From the NCBI GenBank assembly GCA_900317015.1, contig ONFH01000194.1, forward strand, positions 1 through 21,101: a DNA stretch of 21,101 bases, given 5' to 3'. The stretch's first letter is position 1. Each line of letters opens with the position of its first letter. This DNA comes from an uncultured Erysipelotrichaceae bacterium (GTDB lineage Bacteria; Bacillota_I; Bacilli_A; Erysipelotrichales; Coprobacillaceae). The position numbers were made by a program, and so were the translations under genes. The notes below the pieces were generated by a model, which was not told the DNA's origin, searched no databases, and saw only the letters and a program-made list of their open reading frames with translations. Shown here in pieces: positions 6,430 through 15,175 of this stretch.

Positions 6430-9372
6430 ATGTACCTAAAAAGAGTAGAATTACATGGGTTCAAGTCTTTTGCGGATAAAACAGTGATTGAATTCATCCC
6501 GGGGGTCAACGGTATCGTTGGCCCAAATGGATGTGGTAAGTCCAATATTACCGATGCCATCCGCTGGGTCTTAGGGGAAAAGAGCGCTAAGGCCATGCGT
6601 GGGGATAACATGAGTGATGTCATCTTCTCTGGTTCTGAGGATCGTAAACCACAGAACTTAGCCGAAGTGACATTAGTCTTTGATAATGAGGATCATTATT
6701 TACAGGACTATGATCAAAGTGAAGTGGAGATCACCAGACGTCTCTATCGTATTAACAATGAAGCCGAATATTTTATTAATCGACAGCCTTGTCGCTTAAA
6801 GGATATTACCGCCATAGCGATGGATACGGGATTAGGGAAAGATTCCCTATCGATCATTTCCCAGAACTCGATCAACTCATTTGTACAATCCAAGCCTGAA
6901 GAAAGACGTGGACTGTTTGAAGAAGCGGCTGGTGTCGCGAAATACAAACAGCGTAAGAAAGAGTCTGTCGCAAAGCTTGAACGAACAACGAATAACTTGG
7001 ATCGTGTCAACGATATTATTGCCGAGCTAGAAAAACAGATCGGTCCTTTAAAAAGACAGAAAGAAAAGGCCGAAAGATACCTCGACTATAAGAAACAGTT
7101 AGAGGATGTGGAAGTCTCTGTCTTAGTCAAAGTGATCGAAAATCTGTCGAATGAGCTCAAGGCATTAAGCGATGACATCGATCGTTATGATCAGGAAAAA
7201 GTGGCGAATGATGGGGCCATCCTGATCAAAGAAAATCAGAGTGAAGAACTTTCTAAAAAGATGAACAGTCTTGATCATGAGGTCAATGAATTACAAGGTG
7301 AATTATTAGTCGCCATGAATAATGTCAATGACCTCAAATCACAGAAAGTGGAACTCGATGCCAATCGTAAAAACCTTCTTGAATCCACAGAAGGGGAAGA
7401 CCTCGAAAAGAAGGCTGCGTCTTTAAAAGCTGTCCTGCAGGATGCTTTAGTCGAATATAACGACCGTGTCAAACGTTATCATGAAGCTAAAGCGGAAAAG
7501 GATGAATTAGCGCAAAAGAGAAGCGATAACCAGAATGAACAGGAATATTTACGAACGGAAATTGAATCCATCAATTTTGAATTACATAAGAATAGAAATA
7601 CCAAAACGCAGTTAGTCGATGCGATTGAAAACAAATCCGGCTATGCGTATGGTGTCCGTTCTATTTTAAATGCCAAGGGATCCCTCAATGGGATCATCGG
7701 TGCTGTTGGCGACTTACTAGAAAGTAAGGAAGGCTACGAAACAGCTCTGCAGACGGCCCTTGGCGGCAGTGTTCAGAACATTGTTACAAGAAATGAAGAA
7801 GATGCGAAGAATGCCATCAAGTTCTTACATCGTAACCGTGCTGGTCGTGCGACATTTATGCCAGTCGACCGCATGCAGCCAAGACAGGTCCGTGGGGATC
7901 ATGCCATGATCGCCCAGGAATCGGAAGGCTATCTTGGTATTATGAGTGAGTTTGTCAAATACGATAAGAAGCTTTCTTCCATCGTTTCAAACTTACTTGG
8001 CAATGTGATCGTCGCCGATAACCTCGACCATGCGACTCAGCTCGCTCGTAATGTGGGCAACCGTTATCGTGTCGTCACTTTAGAGGGCGATGTCGTCAAC
8101 GTCGGTGGGTCATTGACCGGTGGTTCACAAAGCAAGAGAAACAATGCGTTCAATACCAAGAAAGAATTAGAACGTATTGAAAACCTCATTTCCCAGAATG
8201 AACAGGAATATAATGCCAAACGTATCAAGTTCAATGACTTGGAAAATGAAGGGCGAGAGTTAGCCCAAATGTTGATGCAAAAACAGATGAGCTTTGCGAA
8301 ACTCGAACTGATCGTAAGCAATAAAAAGAATGACTTACAGATGGCCAAGAGCGAATATGAAGCAGTCACGCATAAAGCTGCCGATCTTGATGAGATCGCC
8401 AGCGGAGAAAGTGATACAGCTTTACTAGAAGCTTTAAATGAAGCCAAAAAACGTCGTGATCAGTTAAAAGAAGAGATCCAGGCCAAACGTACGATCCGTA
8501 TGGACTATGTCAATGAAAAAGAAGCCATTGATGAAAGCTTAAAACAGATGCGTGCAGATGCTCGACGTTATGAGAGTGCTTTAGTGGAAAAGAAGATCGC
8601 TAAAACAAAGCATGAGAGCGAGATTCAGAACTACTTGATGCGTTTAAATGATACGTATCAGATGACATTTGATCATGCCAAAACATTAGCAGATCCAAAT
8701 GTCGAATTAGATAAATCAGAAACATTAGTTAAGGATCTGCGTATGCGTATTGCTTCACTTGGCAATGTCAATGTCGAAGCCATTGATCAGTACAAGGAAG
8801 TCAGTGAACGTTATGAGACATTGACAAAGAATCGTGCCGATCTAGTCAGTGCGCAAGATAGCTTATTAAAAGCCATCGATGACATGGATCATATCATGGT
8901 CGATCGTTTCTCATCAACGTTTGAAGCCGTGAATAAAGAATTTAATAATGTCTTTAGGTATTTATTTGGTGGCGGTCATGCAGCGCTGCATTACACTGAT
9001 CCGGATAATATTTTAGAGACCGGCATTGAGATCGAAGCACAGCCACCAGGCAAGGCTGCCAAGCTGCATTCCTTCTCTGGTGGTGAAAATGCACTGATCG
9101 CCTTATCGTGCTTATTTGCGATCATCAGCGTACGACCAATGCCTTTATGTATCCTAGATGAAGTGGAGGCGGCCTTAGATATTGCCAATGTCGAACGCTT
9201 TGCCAAATACTTGAAACACTTTAGTGAACGTTCACAATTTATTGTCGTCACTCACCGTGAAGGGACGATGGCGCAGTGTGATCTCTTATATGGGGCCACG
9301 ATGCAGCAGAAAGGTGTTACAAAATTAGTGAGCGTACAATTACAGGAAGCCGCTTCAATGGCTTCAGCATAG
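6430..9372 (+). CDS. smc: Chromosome segregation/condensation ATPase SMC (short arms)
   Basis: SMC dimers with ScpAB extrude and organise DNA for chromosome segregation. The N-terminal head has Walker A GPNGCGKS (31-38) and the RWVLGE segment. A coiled coil runs from about 170 to 400, a hinge follows (about 405-570, with LNGIIGAVGDLL and GGSVQNIV), then a returning coil to about 800. The C-terminal head has signature FSGGENALIALS (Ser883, Glu886), Walker B CILDEVEAALD (Asp910, catalytic Glu911) and the VVTHREGTM switch. It is 980 residues, about 200 shorter than Bacillus SMC (about 1190), and both coil arms are shortened by roughly 100 residues while head and hinge are complete. Similar lengths occur in mollicute P115-type SMC. 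It starts 11 bases after xpt with AAAGGAAAG upstream and is followed by ftsY after ten bases. The common upstream neighbour rnc is missing. Confidence 0.95.
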   Translation: MYLKRVELHGFKSFADKTVIEFIPGVNGIVGPNGCGKSNITDAIRWVLGEKSAKAMRGDNMSDVIFSGSEDRKPQNLAEVTLVFDNEDHYLQDYDQSEVEITRRLYRINNEAEYFINRQPCRLKDITAIAMDTGLGKDSLSIISQNSINSFVQSKPEERRGLFEEAAGVAKYKQRKKESVAKLERTTNNLDRVNDIIAELEKQIGPLKRQKEKAERYLDYKKQLEDVEVSVLVKVIENLSNELKALSDDIDRYDQEKVANDGAILIKENQSEELSKKMNSLDHEVNELQGELLVAMNNVNDLKSQKVELDANRKNLLESTEGEDLEKKAASLKAVLQDALVEYNDRVKRYHEAKAEKDELAQKRSDNQNEQEYLRTEIESINFELHKNRNTKTQLVDAIENKSGYAYGVRSILNAKGSLNGIIGAVGDLLESKEGYETALQTALGGSVQNIVTRNEEDAKNAIKFLHRNRAGRATFMPVDRMQPRQVRGDHAMIAQESEGYLGIMSEFVKYDKKLSSIVSNLLGNVIVADNLDHATQLARNVGNRYRVVTLEGDVVNVGGSLTGGSQSKRNNAFNTKKELERIENLISQNEQEYNAKRIKFNDLENEGRELAQMLMQKQMSFAKLELIVSNKKNDLQMAKSEYEAVTHKAADLDEIASGESDTALLEALNEAKKRRDQLKEEIQAKRTIRMDYVNEKEAIDESLKQMRADARRYESALVEKKIAKTKHESEIQNYLMRLNDTYQMTFDHAKTLADPNVELDKSETLVKDLRMRIASLGNVNVEAIDQYKEVSERYETLTKNRADLVSAQDSLLKAIDDMDHIMVDRFSSTFEAVNKEFNNVFRYLFGGGHAALHYTDPDNILETGIEIEAQPPGKAAKLHSFSGGENALIALSCLFAIISVRPMPLCILDEVEAALDIANVERFAKYLKHFSERSQFIVVTHREGTMAQCDLLYGATMQQKGVTKLVSVQLQEAASMASA

Positions 9373-9382
9373 GGAGGAAACT

Positions 9383-10363
9383 ATGGGTTTTTTTAGTAAG
9401 ATCAAAGAGACTTTCGTCGGAAAGTCAACTAAACAAAATGAAAAATATGTAGCCGGGCTGGATAAATCCTCAACATCATTTTCTGATAAGATCAATTCAC
9501 TGGCAGCCCGTTATCGTGAAATTAATGATGAATACTTTGATGAATTAGAGAACATCCTGATCATGAGTGATGTTGGTGTCAATATGGTCATGACGATCGT
9601 CGATGAAATTAAGAAAGAGGTCCGTTTAAATAACATTAAGGACCCTCATGCCATCAATGATATCATTGTCGATAAGATGTTCGTCATCTATGCCAATGAT
9701 TCCATCATGTCGACTAAGATCAACTATGCCAAAGAAGGCTTAACAGTCATCTTAATGGTCGGTGTCAATGGGGCTGGAAAGACGACAACGATTGCCAAAT
9801 TAGCCAACAAGATGTTAAAAGAAGGTCGTACCGTTATGTTAGCAGCGGGGGATACCTTCAGAGCTGGGGCTATTGATCAGTTAGATGTCTGGGCTAAGCG
9901 TTTAGGTATTACCTGTGTCAAAGGCAAAGAAGGGTCTGATCCTTCCTCAGTTATTTATGATGGTGTCAAACAGGCCAAAGAGGCTGGTGTGGATGTCCTC
10001 ATCTGTGATACGGCTGGACGTTTACAGAACAAAGTCGGCTTAATGCGAGAACTCGAAAAGATGAATCGTATTATTAAGAAGTCTGTTCCTGATGGACCAC
10101 AGGAAACATTATTAGTCATTGATGCCACAACCGGTCAAAATGGTGTTAACCAGGCCGTTGAATTCTCTAAGATCACCGATATCACTGGTATCGTTTTAAC
10201 AAAGATGGATGGGACCGCTAAAGGCGGGATCGTCTTATCCATTAAGGATATGTTAAACATCCCAGTCAAGTTCATCGGTCTTGGAGAAAAGATGGATGAC
10301 TTACAGGAATTCGATCTTGAACAGTATATTTATGGCTTATGCCATGACTTAATGGGTGAATAA
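9383..10363 (+). CDS. ftsY: Signal recognition particle receptor FtsY
   Basis: FtsY is the membrane-associated GTPase that docks SRP-ribosome complexes at the translocon. The 326-residue protein has a short amphipathic N-terminus (MGFFSKIKETF), without the long acidic A region of enterobacterial FtsY, then a helical N domain and a G domain. Motifs are G1 GVNGAGKT (127-134), G2 DTFRAGA (157-163), G3 DTAGR (209-213), G4 TKMDG (273-277) and the closing GLGEKMDDL. The N-terminal helix probably binds the membrane. AGGGAGGAAAC precedes the start, ten bases after smc. Its partner Ffh is encoded 350 bases downstream in the same operon, after ylxM. Confidence 0.96.
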   Translation: MGFFSKIKETFVGKSTKQNEKYVAGLDKSSTSFSDKINSLAARYREINDEYFDELENILIMSDVGVNMVMTIVDEIKKEVRLNNIKDPHAINDIIVDKMFVIYANDSIMSTKINYAKEGLTVILMVGVNGAGKTTTIAKLANKMLKEGRTVMLAAGDTFRAGAIDQLDVWAKRLGITCVKGKEGSDPSSVIYDGVKQAKEAGVDVLICDTAGRLQNKVGLMRELEKMNRIIKKSVPDGPQETLLVIDATTGQNGVNQAVEFSKITDITGIVLTKMDGTAKGGIVLSIKDMLNIPVKFIGLGEKMDDLQEFDLEQYIYGLCHDLMGE

Positions 10364-10365
10364 AG

Positions 10366-10698
10366 ATGGATGAAGATATTCTCAAGAAAAAAGAACATGT
10401 GATCCTGCTCATGGATATGTATCGTGACCTTTTAACGGATAAGCAGAATCAGTATTTATCCCTTTATTTTGAAGAAGATCTCTCACTTTCTGAAGTTGCA
10501 GATGATTTAGGGGTGTCAAAGAATGCCGTTTATGATAATATAAAGCGTGCAGTGAAATCCTTAGAACGATATGAGGAGAAACTCGGACTGTTAGCTAAAC
10601 ATAAAGAACGTTTAGCACTGATCGATAAGATCGAAAAAGAAGAAAAGAAAGATACCAAAGATATTGATCAATATCTGAAAATGTTAAAAGAAATATAG
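10366..10698 (+). CDS. ylxM: YlxM-family (UPF0122) helix-turn-helix protein, SRP-associated
   Basis: This 110-residue protein matches the YlxM family, which in Firmicutes is encoded next to ffh and is reported to bind SRP RNA and modulate SRP function. The central segment LSLSEVADDLGVSKNAVYDN (about 45-64) is a helix-turn-helix like that of sigma factor region 4, followed by a charged helical tail rich in Lys and Glu. It starts two bases after the ftsY stop with no separate strong ribosome site, so translation is probably coupled. It ends 12 bases before ffh. Family identity rests on sequence style and on the exact ftsY-ylxM-ffh context. Confidence 0.92.
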   Translation: MDEDILKKKEHVILLMDMYRDLLTDKQNQYLSLYFEEDLSLSEVADDLGVSKNAVYDNIKRAVKSLERYEEKLGLLAKHKERLALIDKIEKEEKKDTKDIDQYLKMLKEI

Positions 10699-10710
10699 TA
10701 GGGGGTAACT

Positions 10711-12108
10711 ATGGCATTTGAATCACTGTCAGAGAGACTCCAGGGGACTTTAAAAAAGGTTACTGGTCAGTCACAATTAACAGAACAAAATATGGAGGAT
10801 ATGCTAAGAGAGATCCGCTTAGCATTACTCGAAGCCGATGTCAATTATGACGTTGTTAAAGACTTTATCGCAAAAACAAAAGAAAAAGCATTAGGACAGG
10901 ATGTCCTTGGTTCCTTAAAGCCTGGTCAGGTCGTTGTCAAGATCGTCCATGACGAATTGGTTGAATTATTAGGAACAGATGTTGCAACCGTTGATTACTC
11001 AAAGAAACCAACGATCATCATGATGGTTGGTTTACAGGGTTCCGGGAAAACAACGACGACTGGTAAGATCGCCAATCGTATCAAAACAAAGAATGGCAAG
11101 AAGCCATTATTAGTTGCAGCCGATATCTATCGTCCAGCCGCTATTGAACAGTTAAAGACCATTGGTGAACAGATCAACGTCCCAGTCTTTGAAGAAGGCA
11201 CAGAAGTACGTGCAGAAACGATCGTTCAGGATGCGTTAGCTTATGCAAAAGAAAATCATAACGATGTTATCTTTATCGATACAGCCGGTCGTTTACAGAT
11301 CGACCAGCCACTCATGGACGAGTTAAAACGATTAAAGTTGATCGCTCATCCAGATGAAATCTTATTAGTCGTCGATTCTTTAGCTGGTCAGGAAATTGCC
11401 AATGTCGCAAAATCATTCAATGAACAGTTAGGGATCACTGGTGCTGTCTTAACGAAGTTAGATGGTGACGCCCGTGGCGGTGGTGCAATCTCTATTCGTT
11501 ATTTAACACATGTCCCAATTAAATATATTGGTACTGGTGAAAAATTAGATGCGATCGATTTATTCTATCCTGATCGTATGGCTGAACGTATCTTAGGTAT
11601 GGGGGACGTTGTTTCCTTAGTCGAAAAGGTACAGGATGTTTATGATGAAAAAGAATCTGAAAAAGCTTTAAACAAGATGAAAGCAGGGACTTTCGGTCTT
11701 GATGATATGCTTGTTCAGATGAAACAGATCAGAAAGATGGGTCCACTTAGTGGTATTTTAAAGATGATCCCAGGTATGCCAAAGATTCCTAAGTTCAATG
11801 ACGAAGATGCCAATGAACGATTAAAAGCCACGGAATCTATGATTCTTTCCATGACATTAGAAGAACGTAAGCATCCAGAAATCATCAACCCTAGACGTCG
11901 AGAAAGAATTGCCAAAGGGTCTGGTAAGACTGTCAATGAAGTCAATCAGTTATTAAAGCAGTTTGAACAGTCTAAGAAGATGATGAAGCAGTTCTCTAAC
12001 ATCGATCCAACAACTGGTATGCCAACACAGAAGCCACAAAGAAGTAACTTCAATCCTAATGGCGGACCACATAAAAAGGTTAGACATAAAAAGAAGAAGA
12101 GAAGATAA
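10711..12108 (+). CDS. ffh: Signal recognition particle GTPase Ffh (SRP54)
   Basis: Ffh binds 4.5S/scRNA and signal sequences as they leave the ribosome, and delivers them to FtsY. The N domain (about 1-90) is followed by the G domain with GLQGSGKT (107-114), DIYRPAAIEQ, DTAGRLQID, TKLDGDARGG and KYIGTGEKLD. The methionine-rich M domain (about 300-440) holds the RNA- and signal-binding segments, including RKMGPLSGILKMIPGM and RRRERIAKGSG. A very basic tail (KKVRHKKKKRR) ends the 465-residue protein, which is slightly longer than typical. A GGGGGT ribosome site precedes the start. A strong terminator follows the stop, so rpsP, often next in Firmicutes, is not in this operon. No SRP RNA gene was recognised in the window. 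Confidence 0.97.
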   Translation: MAFESLSERLQGTLKKVTGQSQLTEQNMEDMLREIRLALLEADVNYDVVKDFIAKTKEKALGQDVLGSLKPGQVVVKIVHDELVELLGTDVATVDYSKKPTIIMMVGLQGSGKTTTTGKIANRIKTKNGKKPLLVAADIYRPAAIEQLKTIGEQINVPVFEEGTEVRAETIVQDALAYAKENHNDVIFIDTAGRLQIDQPLMDELKRLKLIAHPDEILLVVDSLAGQEIANVAKSFNEQLGITGAVLTKLDGDARGGGAISIRYLTHVPIKYIGTGEKLDAIDLFYPDRMAERILGMGDVVSLVEKVQDVYDEKESEKALNKMKAGTFGLDDMLVQMKQIRKMGPLSGILKMIPGMPKIPKFNDEDANERLKATESMILSMTLEERKHPEIINPRRRERIAKGSGKTVNEVNQLLKQFEQSKKMMKQFSNIDPTTGMPTQKPQRSNFNPNGGPHKKVRHKKKKRR

Positions 12109-12113
12109 GATGA

Positions 12114-12135
12114 AGCAGGAGCCATCCTGCTTTTT
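12114..12135 (+). terminator. Terminator ending the seven-gene operon
   Basis: A perfect seven-base-pair stem, AGCAGGA with TCCTGCT, encloses a GCCA loop and runs into a T-run. It separates the core operon from the accessory region that follows. Confidence 0.9.
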
Positions 12136-12165
12136 CGTGCTTTTAAGAAAGGAATGCTCTATTTA

Positions 12166-12174
12166 TGGTAAAAT
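12166..12174 (+). promoter_or_regulatory. Extended -10 promoter of the first family member
   Basis: TGGTAAAAT, preceded by TTTA, closely resembles the operon promoter at 3731-3743 (both read TTTATGGTAWAAT). No -35 is apparent. The expected leader is about 17 nt. Confidence 0.5.
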
Positions 12175-12197
12175 AAAAATAAGAAAAGAGAGATAAA

Positions 12198-13001
12198 ATG
12201 GAAAAGAGAACACTGATTATTGATCATGAGAAGATCAATGTGAATGAGATAGAAGCTGTTGAATTGATGCGTGATGAGCATGGGTTCACAATGACTTTCA
12301 ATGTAGCCAAAGACTTAGCAGATGATAGAAAGAATGAAAAAGTTGTAACGAAGGTGACATGTGATTATGATGAAAAGACGATTAGTGCTACCGCTAAAGA
12401 GCACCTGGATATTTATATGGATTTTTGTGCAAAAAGTATGATCTCTATCATGAGCTCAAACATGTTCGAGTCTCATAAACGAAGCGTTGATTACACGCCA
12501 GTGCTTGATTATATGAGAAAGACAGCAGAAAGAGCCCCTTATATGAGTATTCCTGATATCATTCGTACACTCCCAGATCTTACAAAATTATGTGTTGACA
12601 ATGCAGAGTTAGAAAAACCAAAACGTAAGCAAAAAAGAGAGCTTAGCATTTTATTATTTGATGATGGCCTGGTCAACTTAAATCTTATGGACCATGAGCA
12701 AATAACTGCAATTGACCATTGTATTGTTCTGGCATTCTTTGATCGAGATGAATGCTGTGTGCTGGAAAAGACATATGAATTTGATCAGGATGTCCCACAA
12801 GAAGCTTTAAAATACGCATGTGAAGCAGTGACGGCTTGTATCAATTCCTATAAAGATGATGCAAAATACAATAAGGATGCCCTTAAGATGGATGATGTCA
12901 TGGAGACGGTGAGGTCTTTAATAGATACATCAAAAGATGATCTTAATAAGCTTAAGAGCTCATTCATTGATACATTTGACCTTGAATTATTTGATGAATA
13001 A
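12198..13001 (+). CDS. Unrecognised cytosolic protein, paralogous family member 1
   Basis: I do not recognise the function. This 267-residue acidic protein has no signal peptide or membrane segment and is the best reference copy of a local family (also at 15976, 16928 and, decayed, at 18381). Shared landmarks are an opening strand LIIDHEKINVNEIEAV, then DEHGFTMTF, then CDYDEKTI (residues about 55-62), VDYTPVLDYMRK (about 97-108), a mid-protein LLFDDGLVNLNLMDH, ALKYACEAV, and an end segment MDDVMETVRSLIDTSKDDL. It is closest to the copy at 16928. A ribosome site AAGAGAG lies before the start. It is a single-gene unit with its own promoter and a palindromic repeat after the stop. Repeated strand-like segments suggest a mixed alpha/beta protein; that is inference. 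Confidence 0.8.
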   Translation: MEKRTLIIDHEKINVNEIEAVELMRDEHGFTMTFNVAKDLADDRKNEKVVTKVTCDYDEKTISATAKEHLDIYMDFCAKSMISIMSSNMFESHKRSVDYTPVLDYMRKTAERAPYMSIPDIIRTLPDLTKLCVDNAELEKPKRKQKRELSILLFDDGLVNLNLMDHEQITAIDHCIVLAFFDRDECCVLEKTYEFDQDVPQEALKYACEAVTACINSYKDDAKYNKDALKMDDVMETVRSLIDTSKDDLNKLKSSFIDTFDLELFDE

Positions 13002-13021
13002 TTTTCATAAGATTATATGCA

Positions 13022-13080
13022 AATAAAAGTGATCGTTTTTTTTTACCAATATTGGTTATTTTCAAACGATCACTTTTATT
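13022..13080. repeat. Long palindromic repeat, copy A (also a likely bidirectional terminator)
   Basis: An outer stem AATAAAAGTGATCGTTT (13022-13038) pairs exactly with its complement at 13064-13080. An inner ACCAAT/ATTGGT palindrome lies at its tip, separated by T-rich internal loops. It sits between convergent genes, 20 bases after family member 1. Copy B at 17813-17865 has the same outer 14-15 bases and the same inner-stem layout. Confidence 0.8.
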
Positions 13081-13165
13081 ACATGCTAGAAACAAATTGA
13101 AAGACTACTTCGAGATGAGATGAACGAATAGAACTTTTAGGTTTTAATCATGTTTGCATTCTAAG

Positions 13166-13193
13166 CCTATATGATCTTGAAAATCATTATAGG
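13166..13193. other. Second hairpin in the convergent intergenic region
   Basis: CCTATATGAT (13166-13175) pairs with ATCATTATAGG (13183-13193) with one bulged base. A broken T-rich run follows on the plus strand. It may be a leftover terminator. Nothing else was seen in 13081-13233. Confidence 0.35.
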
Positions 13194-13233
13194 TTCTTTC
13201 CTTTTAACAATTACAATCCTTTTAGCTCTGCGT

Positions 13234-13265
13234 ATTTTAAAAGCATGATCGTTTTGACCATGCTT
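13234..13265 (-). terminator. Terminator of the secreted PPC/Fn3-like gene
   Basis: Read on the minus strand, AAGCATGGTC pairs with GATCATGCTT (one G-U pair) around an AAAAC loop, then runs into TTAAAAT. It lies directly after the stop of the gene ending at 13272. Confidence 0.65.
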
Positions 13266-13271
13266 CGCTAT

Positions 13272-14393
13272 TTAAGCTTTCTTGACGTTGCTATATTTAC
13301 CGAAATAATATTTGTTACCAATCTTCTTATAGCATCTTACACGTACATAATATTTCTTCCTTCTGTTTAATTTTTTCATCGTTACAGTTGTTTTTGGTGT
13401 ACGAATGATTTTAGCACCTTTAAAGTTCTTCTTTGTAGAATAAGCATATTCGTAACCAGTTAAACCTTTAATAAACTTGATCTTAGCCGTCATAGATTTC
13501 TTATTTCTAGCACGTTTCACTTTCTTTAAAACAGCTTTTGGAATTGAAATCTTTTTCTTATTTGAAGTTGTTGTGCTAGCTGGTTTAGTCGTTGTTGTAG
13601 GCTTAGGTGTCTGCTTTTGTGGATCTGGAGTAAAGGAAGTTGTAAATGTATAACTTGAACCAGGAGTACTACGATAAGAAGTTAACTCTGCGCAGATATA
13701 TAATTTTCCTGCATTTAGCTTCTTGTTATTGATGTTATAGATTTGTCTGCCATTTTCTTCATAAAAGACGATATCAGATGACGGAAAACCTCCTGCTTCG
13801 GAATCAGAGCGGAAGGTATAACTAAATGTTCCTGTTGATGGAATATTGATCATATACCAATCCTTTCTATCAAATTCATAAACATTTCCGACAATCGTAC
13901 TATTTGGATCAATGACGTGCGCTGTGGCTTTATCATCATCTGTATTATCGCTTTGGTCAATTGGATAGGTTACACCAATTGGCGTTGCAGAGACTTTAAA
14001 ATTATAAGTTGTAGATTGTCTTTCTCCAAGACTGAATTTGTAGACGATATAATAGTCACCAGCATTTACATAATTTGTATACGTTGTATTACTAATACCG
14101 TCAGTAAATTGTTTTTGGTTGGCATTCATTAAACGTGGATAAGCGTTAAGATCGTTGCTTGTAGAAATATCAATTTTTGATGGTGTATCAAGATGAAAAC
14201 GATAAGCTCTAGGTGATATTTGTGCCTCATCTTCTCCTCTTGAAACAGTAAATGCATGGACTTCATCATATGTCAGTGTTTCTGCTTGTTGGTAGACGCT
14301 ACTTTCAAACGTTTCTGCATGAACGCTCATGGTTGGAGCGACAGTACCAAAGATGCAGGAGGCAGTGATCACTCCTGCTAATAATTTCTTCAT
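13272..14393 (-). CDS. Secreted protein with PPC-like domain and C-terminal Fn3-like module
   Basis: This 373-residue protein has a signal peptide (residues 1-26, cleavage expected after SVHA). The middle (about 40-255) looks like two beta-sandwich units. The second (about 148-255) has the pre-peptidase C-terminal (PPC) pattern: ATAHVI, GNVYEF, then DRKDWYMINIPSTGTF. A Pro/Thr linker (about 256-278) leads to a strongly basic Fn3-like module (about 281-373) with YYVRVRCYKKIGNKYYFGKY. That module resembles the end of the protein encoded at 18819. No LPXTG or catalytic motif is seen, so retention probably depends on the basic tail binding the wall; this is inference. The ribosome site is weak: GAAGGG lies about 15 bases before ATG. 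A minus-strand terminator follows the gene. Confidence 0.82.
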   Translation of the reverse strand: MKKLLAGVITASCIFGTVAPTMSVHAETFESSVYQQAETLTYDEVHAFTVSRGEDEAQISPRAYRFHLDTPSKIDISTSNDLNAYPRLMNANQKQFTDGISNTTYTNYVNAGDYYIVYKFSLGERQSTTYNFKVSATPIGVTYPIDQSDNTDDDKATAHVIDPNSTIVGNVYEFDRKDWYMINIPSTGTFSYTFRSDSEAGGFPSSDIVFYEENGRQIYNINNKKLNAGKLYICAELTSYRSTPGSSYTFTTSFTPDPQKQTPKPTTTTKPASTTTSNKKKISIPKAVLKKVKRARNKKSMTAKIKFIKGLTGYEYAYSTKKNFKGAKIIRTPKTTVTMKKLNRRKKYYVRVRCYKKIGNKYYFGKYSNVKKA

Positions 14394-14474
14394 TAATTTT
14401 ATTCAAAACCCTTCTTTCTATATTTCTATGTCATATATTCATGTGAAGAATGGAATTTATAACAGGATTTTATC

Positions 14475-14503
14475 AAAAAATGGTACAGCTTGAGCTGTAC
14501 ACC
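14475..14503 (-). terminator. Minus-strand terminator of the decayed glucosidase gene
   Basis: On the minus strand GTACAGCT-CA-AGCTGTAC is an eight-base-pair stem extended by GG/CC pairs, followed by CA and six T. It lies just after the ancestral stop codon at 14525-14527 and is better preserved than the gene itself. Confidence 0.75.
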
Positions 14504-14524
14504 AAGGAAGTTCAAATGATCTTT

Positions 14525-14960
14525 CTATTTTTTACAATAGAAAATATAGGATTCATAAGGACGAAGATCAATGTCTTCAGTGATTTCTGTATCGTTATGA
14601 TTTGAAAGCAGGATCGAATAGTCACCGTTCAAGTCAATGTGAGCCTTGGCTTTAGCTTTATAGAAGTTGTTGATGACGAGTCATGCTTCATCATCCTTCA
14701 GTCATGGAACGAATTTTCCGCTTTATAAGTCTTACGTAACTGAATGCGCTTCTGATATTGATAGAAGAGGGAATCCTGATCTCTTTAGGCCTTCTTCCTA
14801 TTGATATCTCTATAGGTAAAAGTGATGGTCAAGAAGTCGATGTCATTGATATTATCAATGCATTTGGCACAATGACTCCTGGATCGTTATGAATCTAATA
14901 GGAAAGTTCATTCATGTAGTTGAGATGTAATGATCGCCAAAACCCTAATGATCCTGATCT
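14525..14960 (-). pseudogene. Remnant of a GH13 alpha-glucosidase, C-terminal part
   Basis: No intact gene is present. Minus-strand translation gives a clean C-terminal segment: LVINNFYKAKAK, then DYSILLSNHNDTEITEDI, then LRPYESYIFYCKK and a stop at 14525. This is the beta-sandwich end of oligo-1,6-glucosidase/trehalose-6-phosphate hydrolase-type GH13 enzymes. Further upstream, in another frame, comes DQDSLFYQYQKRIQLRKTYK, the family's conserved 'DPDSIFhYYQKLIqLRK' segment. Upstream of that are traces of a 'tYRDIN' segment and an 'HNDPG' remnant of the NNHDQPR motif. TGA at 14681-14683 and TAA at 14785-14787 interrupt it, and at least one frameshift joins the parts. The catalytic N-terminal barrel is gone. 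Exact GH13 substrate class cannot be decided. Confidence 0.72.
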
Positions 14961-15175
14961 TCATATGTTATTTCTTGGTAAAGAGGGACGCTTCTTTATA
15001 AAAGAACAACTCCTTTCGATCAGTCTGTTCATGATGAAGTCCTAAAATAGGCAAGTGAGGTGATTTTAAGTCAAGAATAACATATTCCTGTTTAATTTTG
15101 TCATCATAATCATACAATTCTGTACACGTGATAGGATGCATCTTGAAAAAGCATAAAAAGATGAGGAGGTATTTT

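Noticed and set aside
8064..8447. A 127-codon minus-strand open frame inside smc.
   Set aside because: It is a shadow of the smc reading frame, Ser/Leu-rich as antisense frames of coiled coils are, without a ribosome site. Other antisense frames in smc, nrnA, ffh and the kinase gene were dismissed likewise.
12109..12197. SRP RNA or rpsP expected next to ffh.
   Set aside because: Only the terminator and the next promoter are present; no SRP RNA signature or ribosomal protein frame was seen.
13917..14132. A 71-codon plus-strand open frame, hydrophobic and Ile-rich.
   Set aside because: It is antisense to the secreted PPC/Fn3-like gene, with no ribosome site.
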